64,000 bases of DNA from Thiotrichaceae bacterium (lineage in GTDB: Bacteria > Pseudomonadota > Gammaproteobacteria > Beggiatoales > Beggiatoaceae): contig JAQTYU010000003.1 in assembly GCA_028688145.1 (NCBI GenBank), positions 62,001 to 126,000 on the forward strand, read 5' to 3'. This document shows positions 25,857 to 34,510 of the stretch, in pieces. The notes beneath the pieces are model-generated. The model was not told the origin of the DNA. It did no database searches and saw only the letters and a list, made by a program, of their open reading frames with translations. The stretch's first letter is position 1; each line of letters starts with the position of its first letter. The translations under genes and the position numbers were made by a program.

Positions 25857-27536
25857 TTACTGTGGCGGTAGCCAATCAGGGGCAAGTTCTTTCGCTTGAT
25901 TGAGTAAGGTTTGCAACTCAGGCGAAGATTTAGCCACCCATAAACAATTAAGCAATTGTGTTGCCAGTTGCTGCTTGTCTTGTAAAAGCACGCTGGCATT
26001 TTGGCGCAGGGCTTTTTGTACCACAACCACATCGGCATCATCTTCTAACAAGCTGTAATCATTAAGTAAAGAATGCAAAGTGCCATGCTGCAATTTGGCT
26101 TGAATCCAGTCAAAATCCAAGAGCAAAGATTTTAATTCGCGTTGTCGCTGTGCACTGAGTAAATGAATTGCCAGATAGTCGAAAAAATAACCATCTTGTA
26201 CGCCCGTCGCCCAACCATGCGGGCACAAGCGACGGTATGCCGCCAACAAATGGCTGTGTAACTTTTCAATATCGGCACATTCGCACAAATAATCATGCTG
26301 GATGGTTTGCAAACTTAAATAGCGCGGTGTAGAAGTGCCGCCCGTGATTTGCACTAAACCTTTCGCAACCAGTTGTTTAATAAACTGATGGGATTCTTCA
26401 TCTTGCAACTGGTACAAATATCGCCACAACATCAGCAGCGGTGCGTAGGGAATTGCGGTGTAATCGGCAAACACCGCCAAGGTGAAATAATACTCACTTT
26501 GTTCGCCCAAAGCCTCACTATTGACATGCAGGGCTTGTAGCAAAGTATTGGAATATTCATAACTGACTTCAGGAAAGAAAATTTCGGCTTGCTGTAAATG
26601 CTTTTGTACAGGCGTATTTGCAGGCAGGCTGCGCACTGCGTGGGCGGCTAATTTCAAGGTTTGCGGCACATAATTGCAGTAATTTAACAATTCGTGCTGG
26701 GTGGCGTTGAAACTGGAAGTTTCCAGATAATGGCTGAAAAAGCTGGTTGCCTGTGCCATGCTCAAATAAGGCACGGTGTATTCCTGAATGCCTGTGAGAA
26801 AATGTTTAATAAATTCAATAACATTATTTTCACAAGTGCTCATAATCAACTGGCATTCTTTCCCCAATCGACTAAATGCCAAGACATCGCGCACATCCCA
26901 CACATCATCGAGAATAAATAAACACGCACGTTTCCCGCAAAGCTCTTTCAGGCGTTCTACCCCTTCTTCCAGCTCTAAAAATTCCGCAGCGGCAGGATTG
27001 CTGGTATTTTTGGCTAAATATCGATAAACCCGCATTTGTTGGGCAACAGGATCAGAGGCTTGTCCGACGTGAATCCAAAAAATGCCATCCACAAATTTGC
27101 GCCGAATTACCAAATCATGCGCCAACACTGCACTGATTAAAGATTTTCCGATGCCGCTTGCGCCGCGCAATAAAATTGGGTTTTTTTGCCCATCGCTAAC
27201 TTCCGCAAGGGAGGGCTTCATCACCAATTTAGCTTTTAATTCATTGAGTAATTGGGTGTGCTCGACCAAATAGCTGGGTAAACTTGGAACATTATACAAA
27301 GCTCCCAAGGTGGCTTCTGCATCGCCCGCTTTGAGCTTGGCTAATTCACGTTCTATATCCGTTAGCTCTGCTTGTAAATTATCAATTTGTTCTTGTAAAT
27401 CTTTAATTTGCTGAGAATCGGAACAGCGTTTGATCTGTGCATTCAAATCGGTGAGTAAGTCATTCAACGCGCTATAATGTTGATTTAATAGAGTAATTTG
27501 TTGTTCTAAGGTATATTCATCAGCGATTAACATCAT
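25857..27536 (-). CDS. NB-ARC STAND NTPase lacking a sensor domain
   Basis: 559 residues: N-terminal coiled coil (about 10-70), NB-ARC with Walker A GASGIGKS (125-132) and Walker B CLFILDDVWD (205-214), a winged-helix region with the QHDYLCE motif, and an APAF1-like helical domain (RELKSLLLDFDWIQAKL). The sensor arginine expected after Walker B (usually TTR) is replaced by STC at 233-235. In relatives this helical domain leads straight into WD40 repeats; here the protein stops at about that point. STAND proteins oligomerise on sensing a signal. The first ATG overlaps the stop of an upstream broken frame (ATGA). Confidence 0.8.
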   Translation of the reverse strand: MMLIADEYTLEQQITLLNQHYSALNDLLTDLNAQIKRCSDSQQIKDLQEQIDNLQAELTDIERELAKLKAGDAEATLGALYNVPSLPSYLVEHTQLLNELKAKLVMKPSLAEVSDGQKNPILLRGASGIGKSLISAVLAHDLVIRRKFVDGIFWIHVGQASDPVAQQMRVYRYLAKNTSNPAAAEFLELEEGVERLKELCGKRACLFILDDVWDVRDVLAFSRLGKECQLIMSTCENNVIEFIKHFLTGIQEYTVPYLSMAQATSFFSHYLETSSFNATQHELLNYCNYVPQTLKLAAHAVRSLPANTPVQKHLQQAEIFFPEVSYEYSNTLLQALHVNSEALGEQSEYYFTLAVFADYTAIPYAPLLMLWRYLYQLQDEESHQFIKQLVAKGLVQITGGTSTPRYLSLQTIQHDYLCECADIEKLHSHLLAAYRRLCPHGWATGVQDGYFFDYLAIHLLSAQRQRELKSLLLDFDWIQAKLQHGTLHSLLNDYSLLEDDADVVVVQKALRQNASVLLQDKQQLATQLLNCLWVAKSSPELQTLLNQAKELAPDWLPPQ

Positions 27537-27664
27537 TCAGTGCCTTCTATCCAATAATTTGCCGCAGCCTCAAGCGTATCAACGGCACGACAGTTTGCAC
27601 TGGGGCGCGTAAGACCGATAAAGTTGCACGAGTAAGTTTTTACATCAATATTAATTTTATAGGG
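27533..27664 (-). pseudogene. C-terminal remnant of a gene upstream of NB-ARC
   Basis: An open frame of 43 codons with no ATG, GTG or TTG ends in ANYWIEGTE and a TGA that overlaps the NB-ARC start by four bases. Such an overlap is normal for translationally coupled genes, and the codon use looks coding, so this is read as the tail of a lost partner gene. Its 5' part is replaced by the Rpn-family remnant. I do not recognise the family. Confidence 0.5.
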
Positions 27665-27667
27665 TCA

Positions 27668-27785
27668 TTATAACCGTTCAATTTCTGCTTGAGAAAGCCC
27701 TGTCACCTGCATAATGATTTCTAAGGTAATTCCTTGGGCTTTAAGTTGTTGTGCAATGATGAGTTTGGTTTCAGTTGAGAATTTA
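27668..27785 (-). pseudogene. C-terminal remnant of Rpn/PD-(D/E)XK transposase-like nuclease
   Basis: The minus strand encodes a frame ending IIMQVTGLSQAEIERL-stop, preceded by TETKLIIAQQLKAQG. This is the usual tail of Rpn-family (recombination-promoting, YhgA-like) nucleases. No start codon or catalytic domain remains: the frame runs straight into the family A repeat at 27786. It is a dead fragment. Confidence 0.65.
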
Positions 27786-27865
27786 ACTGCGCCCCCAACC
27801 CCCTAAAAGAGGCTAAACAGATTATTATCTTTTAAAGTCCCCTTTAGGGGATTTAGGGGCGCAGT
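27786..27865. repeat. Family A palindromic element
   Basis: A complete copy with ends ACTGCGCCCCCAACCCCC and TTAGGGGCGCAGT, lying between the Rpn remnant and yggX. Its inner junction marks where the remnant is cut, so insertion or recombination of the element may have removed the rest of that gene. Confidence 0.75.
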
Positions 27866-27877
27866 ACGTTATAAATC

Positions 27878-28150
27878 TTAATCCTTCGGGGGCACATAAC
27901 CCGTAGGCTGCATTGCACCTTCACTGAAAAGGAATTTTTCCATTTCTTCTTCCAGCATTTTACGGGCTTTGGGGTCGATAGGAGACAGGCGATATTCATT
28001 AATCAACATGGTTTGATGTCTTAACCATAATTGCCAAGCTTCTTGAGAAACTTCCAAATAAATACGCTTACCCAATTCACCGGGATAAGGAGGTGCTTTT
28101 AAGCCTTCAGCTTCTTTGCCCAGTTTCACACAATTGACAGTACGGCTCAT
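27878..28150 (-). CDS. yggX: Oxidative damage protection / Fe(II)-trafficking protein
   Basis: 90 residues, the normal size. It opens [17 protein letters not shown], the conserved YggX start with its single cysteine, and keeps the LW-x-x-W-x-x-x-Q motif around [13 protein letters not shown]. YggX protects Fe-S enzymes from oxidative damage and is thought to handle labile iron. It lies 21 bases downstream of mutY, the conserved order in gammaproteobacteria; MutY itself holds a 4Fe-4S cluster. AAGGAAA precedes the ATG. Confidence 0.95.
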   Translation of the reverse strand: MSRTVNCVKLGKEAEGLKAPPYPGELGKRIYLEVSQEAWQLWLRHQTMLINEYRLSPIDPKARKMLEEEMEKFLFSEGAMQPTGYVPPKD

Positions 28151-28171
28151 GTTGGTTTCCTTGTGATGAGA

Positions 28172-29278
28172 TTACAAAAGACAGTCCTGCACAGGACGCG
28201 CGGGAAATGCAGTTAATTCTTGGATTAATCGGGCGACAGGCGCGGCAAGCCCCAATTTTATCGGCGTTGCCACCTTATACCAAACTCTATTGGAAAGTGC
28301 TATAGCTGTGCTTTGTTCACGATTAATGGTGATTTGCACCGGCAAAATATCTAAATGAAAATGGGTAAACGTGTGGCGCAAACTTTCCCAGATTTTGTAT
28401 TTTTGAACCTGAACGCCCAATTCTTGTTCACAATAATTAAGAATTTCATCGACATCCGCACATTCTGGAAAACTCCACAGCCCGCCCCAAATACCTTGCG
28501 CGGGACGTTGTTCGAGTAAAATCTCGCCCGTGGCTTGTTGCAGCATTAAAAATACCGCCGTTTTAACCGGGATGGTTTTACGCGGTTTAGGCACAGGATA
28601 GGCTTGTGGATTGCCTTGTTGAGCGGCTTGGCAATGGGCTTGAATTGGGCAACGGCTACATTGTGGACGGCTGCGTGTGCATAAAGTCGCGCCTAAATCC
28701 ATCATCGCTTGCGTATATTCCCCAACCTGCTCAACAGGGGTGTAATTGCTTGCTAATTCCCATAATAAACGCGAAGTTGCGGTTTCGTCCGCAGGCGTTG
28801 GAATCGCATGATAACGGCATAAAACCCGCTTCACATTGCCATCTAAAATGGGGTGTGATTGTCCAAAAGCCAAGGCAAGAATCGCCCCCGCTGTAGAACG
28901 TCCAATCCCAGAAAGCGCAATAACTTGTTCAAACTCTTGGGGAAATTTGCCATTAAACTGCTGTTGAATTTGTTGGGCGGCGCGGTGCAAATTGCGGGCG
29001 CGGGCATAATATCCCAAACCTGACCACTGCGCTAAAACTTCATCCAAAGGCGCGGCAGCCAAACTTTGAATGTCAGGAAAGTGCTGCATGAAATTTTGAT
29101 AATAGCCGAGCACAGTGTTGACTTGAGTTTGCTGCAACATGATTTCCGAAACCCACACGCGATAAGCGGTAGGCTGTTGTTGCCACGGCAAATCCTTACG
29201 CCCATGTTTGGCAAACCATGCCAGCACCGCATCGCTAAACTCAGTGTTGATCACGTTTTTTGGCGGCATTTTCTTCAT
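28172..29278 (-). CDS. mutY: A/G-specific adenine glycosylase
   Basis: 368 residues from ATG 29278, supported by AGGAA six bases upstream. The N-terminal helix-hairpin-helix glycosylase domain has the catalytic Glu in VSEIMLQQTQV, LSGIGRSTAGAIL, and the Fe-S cysteines CTRSRPQCSRCPIQAHC; the C-terminal NUDIX-like domain that reads 8-oxoG spans about 225-350. MutY removes adenine paired with 8-oxoguanine. The gene starts inside the end of bepA (38-base overlap) and is followed by yggX. Confidence 0.96.
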   Translation of the reverse strand: MKKMPPKNVINTEFSDAVLAWFAKHGRKDLPWQQQPTAYRVWVSEIMLQQTQVNTVLGYYQNFMQHFPDIQSLAAAPLDEVLAQWSGLGYYARARNLHRAAQQIQQQFNGKFPQEFEQVIALSGIGRSTAGAILALAFGQSHPILDGNVKRVLCRYHAIPTPADETATSRLLWELASNYTPVEQVGEYTQAMMDLGATLCTRSRPQCSRCPIQAHCQAAQQGNPQAYPVPKPRKTIPVKTAVFLMLQQATGEILLEQRPAQGIWGGLWSFPECADVDEILNYCEQELGVQVQKYKIWESLRHTFTHFHLDILPVQITINREQSTAIALSNRVWYKVATPIKLGLAAPVARLIQELTAFPARPVQDCLL

Positions 29279-30680
29279 GCAATTCCTGTTGCAATTCGTG
29301 GTGACGGGCTTCAATGCGCGAGGCTTGATAAAAATCTAAGCCTTTCAATTGCCGCGCCTGTTTAATTTGTTCCAAAGCCAACGCCGTGCGCCCGCTGGAA
29401 TAATAATATTCCGCCATCGAAAAATATGAATCCACAATCTCCCCAATTTGCCGCTGCACTAACGCGAGTAGACGATGATATTCGGGATAATTGCGTAGAT
29501 GTAAATCGAGCAGCAAGGGTTTCGCAGTCGCTGCCCGATTTTGCTGCAATAATAACTCGGCATATTCTAAAGTGAGTTGTGGGTCGTTGGGATAACTTTG
29601 CAGAGCTTTGCTATAAAGCTGCAAAGCTTGTGTAGGCTGATTTTGTGCCGCCGCCAGCCGCGCTTGTAAACTGCGATAAGCAACGCGGTCGGTATCATGT
29701 TTCACCAGCCAATCTAATTGGGGTTGCACGCCACTGTATTCGCGAGTCGCCAATAAACATAAGGCAATCGCATAACGCACCGCACGTTCATCACGATAAC
29801 GCGCTTCTTGCAAAGCTCGCTGTAAATTTTTGGCGAGTTTGGTTTTATCTGATTCACTCAAAAACAATAATTTAGCGCGTGCCAGTTGATACAGCGGTGA
29901 ATCGCTTAATAATTTTTTGGGATATTGTTCTGCCCGATCCCGCGCTTCTGCCACCCGATTGCTGGTGACGGGGTGAGTGCGTAAAAACTCGGGTAAACCG
30001 CCTTCATAAAAGCGATTGCTGGCTTGGAGGCGTTCAAAGAAAATCGGCATACTGCGCGGGTCAAAACCTGAATCTGCCAACATTTTCATCCCGACGCGAT
30101 CCGCTTCTTCTTCGTGAGCGCGGGTGAAATTAATCTGCATTTGGATATTGCCTGCGGTGACTGCGGCAATCGCGGCTTCTGCGACTTGAGGATTTTTCAT
30201 CCCTGCAATTGCGGCGGCAACAATCGCTGCCATGGTGGGCAGGGAAAAATTATTGCTCGCCTCCATGGTGCGCGCAATATGATGCTGAGTCACGTGGGCG
30301 ATTTCGTGGGCAAGCACCGAAGCCAGTTCATTTTCATTCTGAGTGTGTAGAAACAAACCGCTGTGCACCCCAACAAACCCACCCGGCACGGCAAAGGCAT
30401 TGATACTGTTCTCATTCACCACGAAAAAATAAAACCGCTGTTCGGGATTATCGCTATACGCCGCGATTTGATGCCCCAGCGCATTCAAATAACTGTTTAC
30501 TTCTAAATCATCAATAATATCAACGCCATTACGCAGTTGTCGCATAAAGCCTTCCCCAAGACGTTTTTCATCAGCAGGGGAAAGCACGGAACTGGCAGAC
30601 GCGCCCATGTCGGGCAATTCGAGCGCGGCACAGGGCAAGCAGCACAATAAGGCAAGCCAAGCGATAGATTTCATATTCAT
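29241..30680 (-). CDS. bepA: M48 metalloprotease, beta-barrel assembly-enhancing type
   Basis: 479 residues from ATG 30680. A signal peptide (KSIAWLALLCCLPCAALE) precedes the peptidase domain with HEIAH (about 125-129) and the later zinc ligand in EEADRVGMKML; the C-terminal third is TPR-like. BepA is a periplasmic protease and chaperone that helps LptD and other barrels assemble and degrades stalled ones. The length and domain order match BepA rather than the shorter LoiP or YcaL. A longer frame to 30725 would overlap the upstream transporter gene. Its end overlaps mutY. Confidence 0.9.
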   Translation of the reverse strand: MNMKSIAWLALLCCLPCAALELPDMGASASSVLSPADEKRLGEGFMRQLRNGVDIIDDLEVNSYLNALGHQIAAYSDNPEQRFYFFVVNENSINAFAVPGGFVGVHSGLFLHTQNENELASVLAHEIAHVTQHHIARTMEASNNFSLPTMAAIVAAAIAGMKNPQVAEAAIAAVTAGNIQMQINFTRAHEEEADRVGMKMLADSGFDPRSMPIFFERLQASNRFYEGGLPEFLRTHPVTSNRVAEARDRAEQYPKKLLSDSPLYQLARAKLLFLSESDKTKLAKNLQRALQEARYRDERAVRYAIALCLLATREYSGVQPQLDWLVKHDTDRVAYRSLQARLAAAQNQPTQALQLYSKALQSYPNDPQLTLEYAELLLQQNRAATAKPLLLDLHLRNYPEYHRLLALVQRQIGEIVDSYFSMAEYYYSSGRTALALEQIKQARQLKGLDFYQASRIEARHHELQQELHEENAAKKRDQH

Positions 30681-30693
30681 TGAGGACAGTGAA

Positions 30694-33585
30694 TTAATGG
30701 GCGACTTGTGCGCGTAAAGCGGCACGTTTCGAGTCTAGGAGTAAGACGCGCACGGATTTGGTGAGGTGGTCCAGTCTTAAATTACTCTTGCCATGTTGCA
30801 AGCTGTCGTAATACAAACAAGCGCGCAACATATCGTTTTCAATCGCAAATAACTGAGTTTCATAATTCATTTCGGTCAAACCCAAAGGCTCGGCAAATAA
30901 CACCAAGTGCATCCGATTGATAGTTTTCACATCCGTGCCACGTTCTTCAAAGAATTTTAGCAAACGTCCGCTCAAATAGCGTTCGCCTGCATTGGAAAGC
31001 ACTTCCAGCGCGTTGCCTTGATTTGCCTTGCTGTGTGAAAGCAAACCGCGCCCAACCCGTTGAAAAAATTCTTCATTTTGCTCAGCTTCATAAGTGATCA
31101 CCGTGACTACATTCAACAAATGTTCTTCAGCAATTTCTAACAGAATTTTGGTGACTAATTCGTGTACGCTTTCATAATTATTGGGTTTGATTTGGTGTAA
31201 ACGCAATAGCCCCGTGACTTTAATAAAGCTTTTCAAGGAATTATCCGCCATGCGGCGTAATGCACTGCGTTGTAATACGTCTAAACGCGGATACAATAAA
31301 GATAAAATTTCAAAACGTTGCTGCACCGAAGCGGATTGTAAAAACAGCGTGCGCACTAATTCAGGCTCGCTCGCGTTTAAATGAAATTGCAGTAAGCCTT
31401 TGCTTTCATTCACCACCGCCCGATCCCGCGCATTGAGCAAATGAATCACGGGTGACCAATCTTCCAATGGACGACATTCGCGCAAGGCTTGTAATGCTAA
31501 GACTTTCATATCTTTGGAAGAAGTGTTGTAAAGCGCGTCAATCAAGCGTGATTTATGCGGTTCGAGATGCCCTTCTAACATCCGCACGTAAGCATTGAAC
31601 GCCGCCAAACGGATGGCAGGTTTTGTATGATCCAAAAATGGTAAAATTACATCACTGTACTTTGCTTGACGTAATTCGCCAATTGCCTGTAAATACAAAG
31701 TAAAATTAGGATCATCCAAGTGTTCCAAATGTTTCAAGAGTCGTTGTTCAATTTCTTTTTTCGCCTTATATGACGGGTGGCGATGTAAATATAAACAGGC
31801 TTCGACAAACACTTCTGGGGTGGGATGATTGAGTAACTTTTCCACGAACTCACTTAAATTCACCGAAGGGAAACGCCCTAAATTTTTCAAAATTAAAGGA
31901 ATTAGTTTGGGATCATTTTCTTGACGCAAGGCTTCCATCAAATAGGTGATGTTGGTGTTACTTTGCGGCAAAGAAGCCAAGGTTTCAACACAATGGGATT
32001 TAATATCAAAGAGTTGAGTTTTTAACATCAGGTTGCCGACACGGTTCACAAATTGGTTCATGCGAAACATGCGAATAATTTCCAGCGCGGCAATGACGTG
32101 ATAAGTGTCAGGGCTGGAAAGCTTATCTTCCACCACTTGCGCCAAACTGTTGCTGCGTAAACCTGACCAGAAATCAATGCGACGGTCAAATAAGTCACGG
32201 TTTAATAAGCCGAACATGCCTTCATGATAGGCGGCAGATTGCGGAAAGGCGATTAACATCCCCAAGATAGACATCACAAACACCACAAACGGCAAAATAT
32301 AACTGACATCTTTTGAGGCAATATAGGGAGTCACTTGAGTGATGACGGTTTGCACGCCGCCTGTGGCAAACATTAAAAAACCGCTGGCGATTAAAGTCGC
32401 GGCAGGAAACACCACGCCATTTAAAAAGGCTTTATTCGTACCCCATAAATTCGGGGGAATCGCATTAAACAGCAAATTATTCGCAGGGGTTCGCAAAGCC
32501 CAGCGCATTTCCTGATTTAAAAATTGGGTGCAAATACTCAACACCAGCATCGTGGTGACGCTGCCAGAACCTTGATGCTTGGCGGCCCAGTAAAAATATA
32601 CAAATAAAATGAACGAGATACCTGCAATCAAGGCGGGATAGAGGAAGTTACTCATTCCTACCCCCATTTTCAAAATAATCCGCGAGGTTAAAAATAACTG
32701 AATCAGCAACCATGCGAGATTGGCAAAAATTTCATACACTGCAAAAAAGGCAGCTCGCTCATTAGAATCTGGGAAAACATCTGGATAAACAATAGCTTGG
32801 TATTGGTATTCTAATAGTTTATTCCCAATCACAAACATCATTAAACCCAAGGACATGAAAATCATCAGGCGTGAGTGCATCACATATTTCACGCTGCTGA
32901 GCATGTCTACAAGAGGATTACGGGAACTGCCTGCTTTGATGGTTTGATTGGTGACGCGCACTGAATTGAGGCGGGTGCGCACGATGTGCAGTAGAGCATA
33001 CGCACCTAAGCAGCTAATTCCGAGCACCAGCACTAAATTCTGCGGGTCTGCGTGAAAACCTTTGAGCAAGGTGACCAGTGCGCTGCCGCCACAAATGCCG
33101 CCAATCGGCATTCCTGCATTAATCACCCCTGTCACCCGTTTGGCTTGCACCGCAGTGAAGTAGGAGGCGACCACGCTACCGACATGAATTGAAATTAAAA
33201 TATAGAAAAATGAAGAGCCTACAAAGAACGCGCCATAAACCCAACTGAAAGTATAGGCATCGCCCGAGGCATAATAAAACAAGAATTGCGCAATAATGGA
33301 GAAAAACGTAGAACAGAGTAGGAAAAAACTGAAAATATCGAGACCGCTGACGCGCTTGGTGTAATGCGCGTAAATCGTTGCGCCCACCATCACCAGTAAA
33401 TCCACACAGATGAACATGATAGGCAGGATGTCACTTTTTAAGTGACTGATTAACAAAGTCATGCCTATACTGCGTGCGAAACTTGCCCCGAAGGAGTACA
33501 CCATTAACACTAAAAATAGGTAAAGTACGCCTTCCCATTCATTGGATTTGATGGAAAGCAAGTTACTGAAGAAGCGTGTAATCAT
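30694..33585 (-). CDS. NTT/MFS-like nucleotide-carrier family transporter with C-terminal HEAT repeats
   Basis: 963 residues. About 430 N-terminal residues contain roughly twelve membrane helices in the Npt1/Npt2 (ATP/ADP translocase-like) pattern, including the KRVTGVINAGMPIGGICGG loop. Residues about 480-960 are soluble helical pairs with HEAT-like spacing (for example LAAFNAYVRMLEGH). True ADP/ATP carriers belong to intracellular parasites; free-living bacteria have these longer fused forms of unknown substrate, often with a cyclic-nucleotide-binding domain. Here that domain is in the adjacent gene. The stop is 14 bases before bepA starts. Exchange of nucleotides should not be assumed. Confidence 0.75.
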   Translation of the reverse strand: MITRFFSNLLSIKSNEWEGVLYLFLVLMVYSFGASFARSIGMTLLISHLKSDILPIMFICVDLLVMVGATIYAHYTKRVSGLDIFSFFLLCSTFFSIIAQFLFYYASGDAYTFSWVYGAFFVGSSFFYILISIHVGSVVASYFTAVQAKRVTGVINAGMPIGGICGGSALVTLLKGFHADPQNLVLVLGISCLGAYALLHIVRTRLNSVRVTNQTIKAGSSRNPLVDMLSSVKYVMHSRLMIFMSLGLMMFVIGNKLLEYQYQAIVYPDVFPDSNERAAFFAVYEIFANLAWLLIQLFLTSRIILKMGVGMSNFLYPALIAGISFILFVYFYWAAKHQGSGSVTTMLVLSICTQFLNQEMRWALRTPANNLLFNAIPPNLWGTNKAFLNGVVFPAATLIASGFLMFATGGVQTVITQVTPYIASKDVSYILPFVVFVMSILGMLIAFPQSAAYHEGMFGLLNRDLFDRRIDFWSGLRSNSLAQVVEDKLSSPDTYHVIAALEIIRMFRMNQFVNRVGNLMLKTQLFDIKSHCVETLASLPQSNTNITYLMEALRQENDPKLIPLILKNLGRFPSVNLSEFVEKLLNHPTPEVFVEACLYLHRHPSYKAKKEIEQRLLKHLEHLDDPNFTLYLQAIGELRQAKYSDVILPFLDHTKPAIRLAAFNAYVRMLEGHLEPHKSRLIDALYNTSSKDMKVLALQALRECRPLEDWSPVIHLLNARDRAVVNESKGLLQFHLNASEPELVRTLFLQSASVQQRFEILSLLYPRLDVLQRSALRRMADNSLKSFIKVTGLLRLHQIKPNNYESVHELVTKILLEIAEEHLLNVVTVITYEAEQNEEFFQRVGRGLLSHSKANQGNALEVLSNAGERYLSGRLLKFFEERGTDVKTINRMHLVLFAEPLGLTEMNYETQLFAIENDMLRACLYYDSLQHGKSNLRLDHLTKSVRVLLLDSKRAALRAQVAH

Positions 33586-33604
33586 GGTGTTCTAGGTGTC
33601 AGCA

Positions 33605-33627
33605 AATATACGTACAGCGCGTATATT
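33605..33627. repeat. Small palindrome between the cNMP-protein gene and the transporter gene
   Basis: AATATACG and CGTATATT with a seven-base spacer, 20 bases upstream of the transporter start. It could be an operator or a processing hairpin. Confidence 0.35.
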
Positions 33628-33640
33628 AGCATGGGCATTA

Positions 33641-34138
33641 TTAAGTTTTACTGCTGTTTTTTGCCGTAGGTTCTGCCGCAGGTTTAGGCGCGGGGTTTGA
33701 ACTGGTATTTGCACTATTAATCATACCCCGCATCCGTCGAATTAAGGCTTTAATAAAACCGAAGGCAATCGCAGGATATTCATGCGCCAACTGCTCAAGG
33801 TCATTGCGTTGAATCACCAAGAAAGTACAAGGCCCTTCACAACGCACGGTTGCAGTTCGGGTTTCCTCGTCAAACAAGGCTAATTCTCCCAGAAAATCAT
33901 TTTCTTTCAAGGTGGCAAGGTGTTTGATTTCTCCGCCACTCATTTTCTTAAGAATTTGCACTTTTCCAGAAACCACGATAAACAGCTTGTCCCCAACATC
34001 CCCTTCATAGAATAAGACGTGTCCGTCTTCATAGGATTCCTCAGACGCAATCGTCGAAATCATATGCAAGTCCTCGGTTTTCAACATGGAAAACAGAGGC
34101 ACTTTGTGAAGGACGATAATCTTCTCTAATGGAATCAT
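33641..34138 (-). CDS. Cyclic-nucleotide-binding domain protein, no output domain
   Basis: 165 residues consisting of one cNMP beta-barrel (about 5-130) and a disordered Pro/Ala-rich tail. The binding cassette is recognisable as FLGELALFDEETRTATVRCEG, where Glu and Arg would contact ribose and phosphate. There is no helix-turn-helix, so it is not a Crp-type regulator. It precedes the transporter gene by 55 bases on the same strand; a joint role, with cAMP or c-di-nucleotide control of transport, is inferred from relatives in which the two domains are fused. Confidence 0.87.
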   Translation of the reverse strand: MIPLEKIIVLHKVPLFSMLKTEDLHMISTIASEESYEDGHVLFYEGDVGDKLFIVVSGKVQILKKMSGGEIKHLATLKENDFLGELALFDEETRTATVRCEGPCTFLVIQRNDLEQLAHEYPAIAFGFIKALIRRMRGMINSANTSSNPAPKPAAEPTAKNSSKT

Positions 34139-34392
34139 TGAAAGTAACGTTAATCCATCGTGTGCGACAAAATATCATCAAGAGTTGAAATCATGACGTA
34201 TCATAGACATATTTTTTACACTTGTCGCAACATTGTATAAGTTTTTTGTGCCTAAAACACGTCAGCGTTCTTAATAATAAAGCAAAATTGTGACCAAGTT
34301 ATTTTTCAGCACACTAAATACATCAGGAATCTGGGGCGTGGGGTGGATTTTTACGAGAAATTGAGTTAATTCTCAAGAATTCTAAACTTTTA

Positions 34393-34503
34393 ACTGCGCC
34401 CCCCTAAAGGGGGCTTTTTTAAAGAACCCCCTAAATCCCCTAAAGGGGACTTTAAAAACAAAGACTTAGTCTTTAGCCCCCTTCAGGGGGTTGGGGACGC
34501 AGT
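34393..34503. repeat. Compound family A element
   Basis: Begins ACTGCGCCCCCCTAAAGGGG, contains a second palindrome half (AACCCCCTAAATCCCCTAAA) and ends GGGGTTGGGGACGCAGT. It looks like two family A copies merged or one with an inserted arm. It occupies the 3' side of proS, ending eight bases from its stop. The remainder of the 34139-34392 gap shows no gene. Confidence 0.7.
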
Positions 34504-34510
34504 GAGGCTT

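Noticed and set aside
24602-27536. NB-ARC gene plus 371-residue gene as a complete defence system
   Set aside because: No effector domain is recognisable, the NB-ARC protein appears truncated, and its upstream partner is broken, so it is reported only as a candidate remnant.
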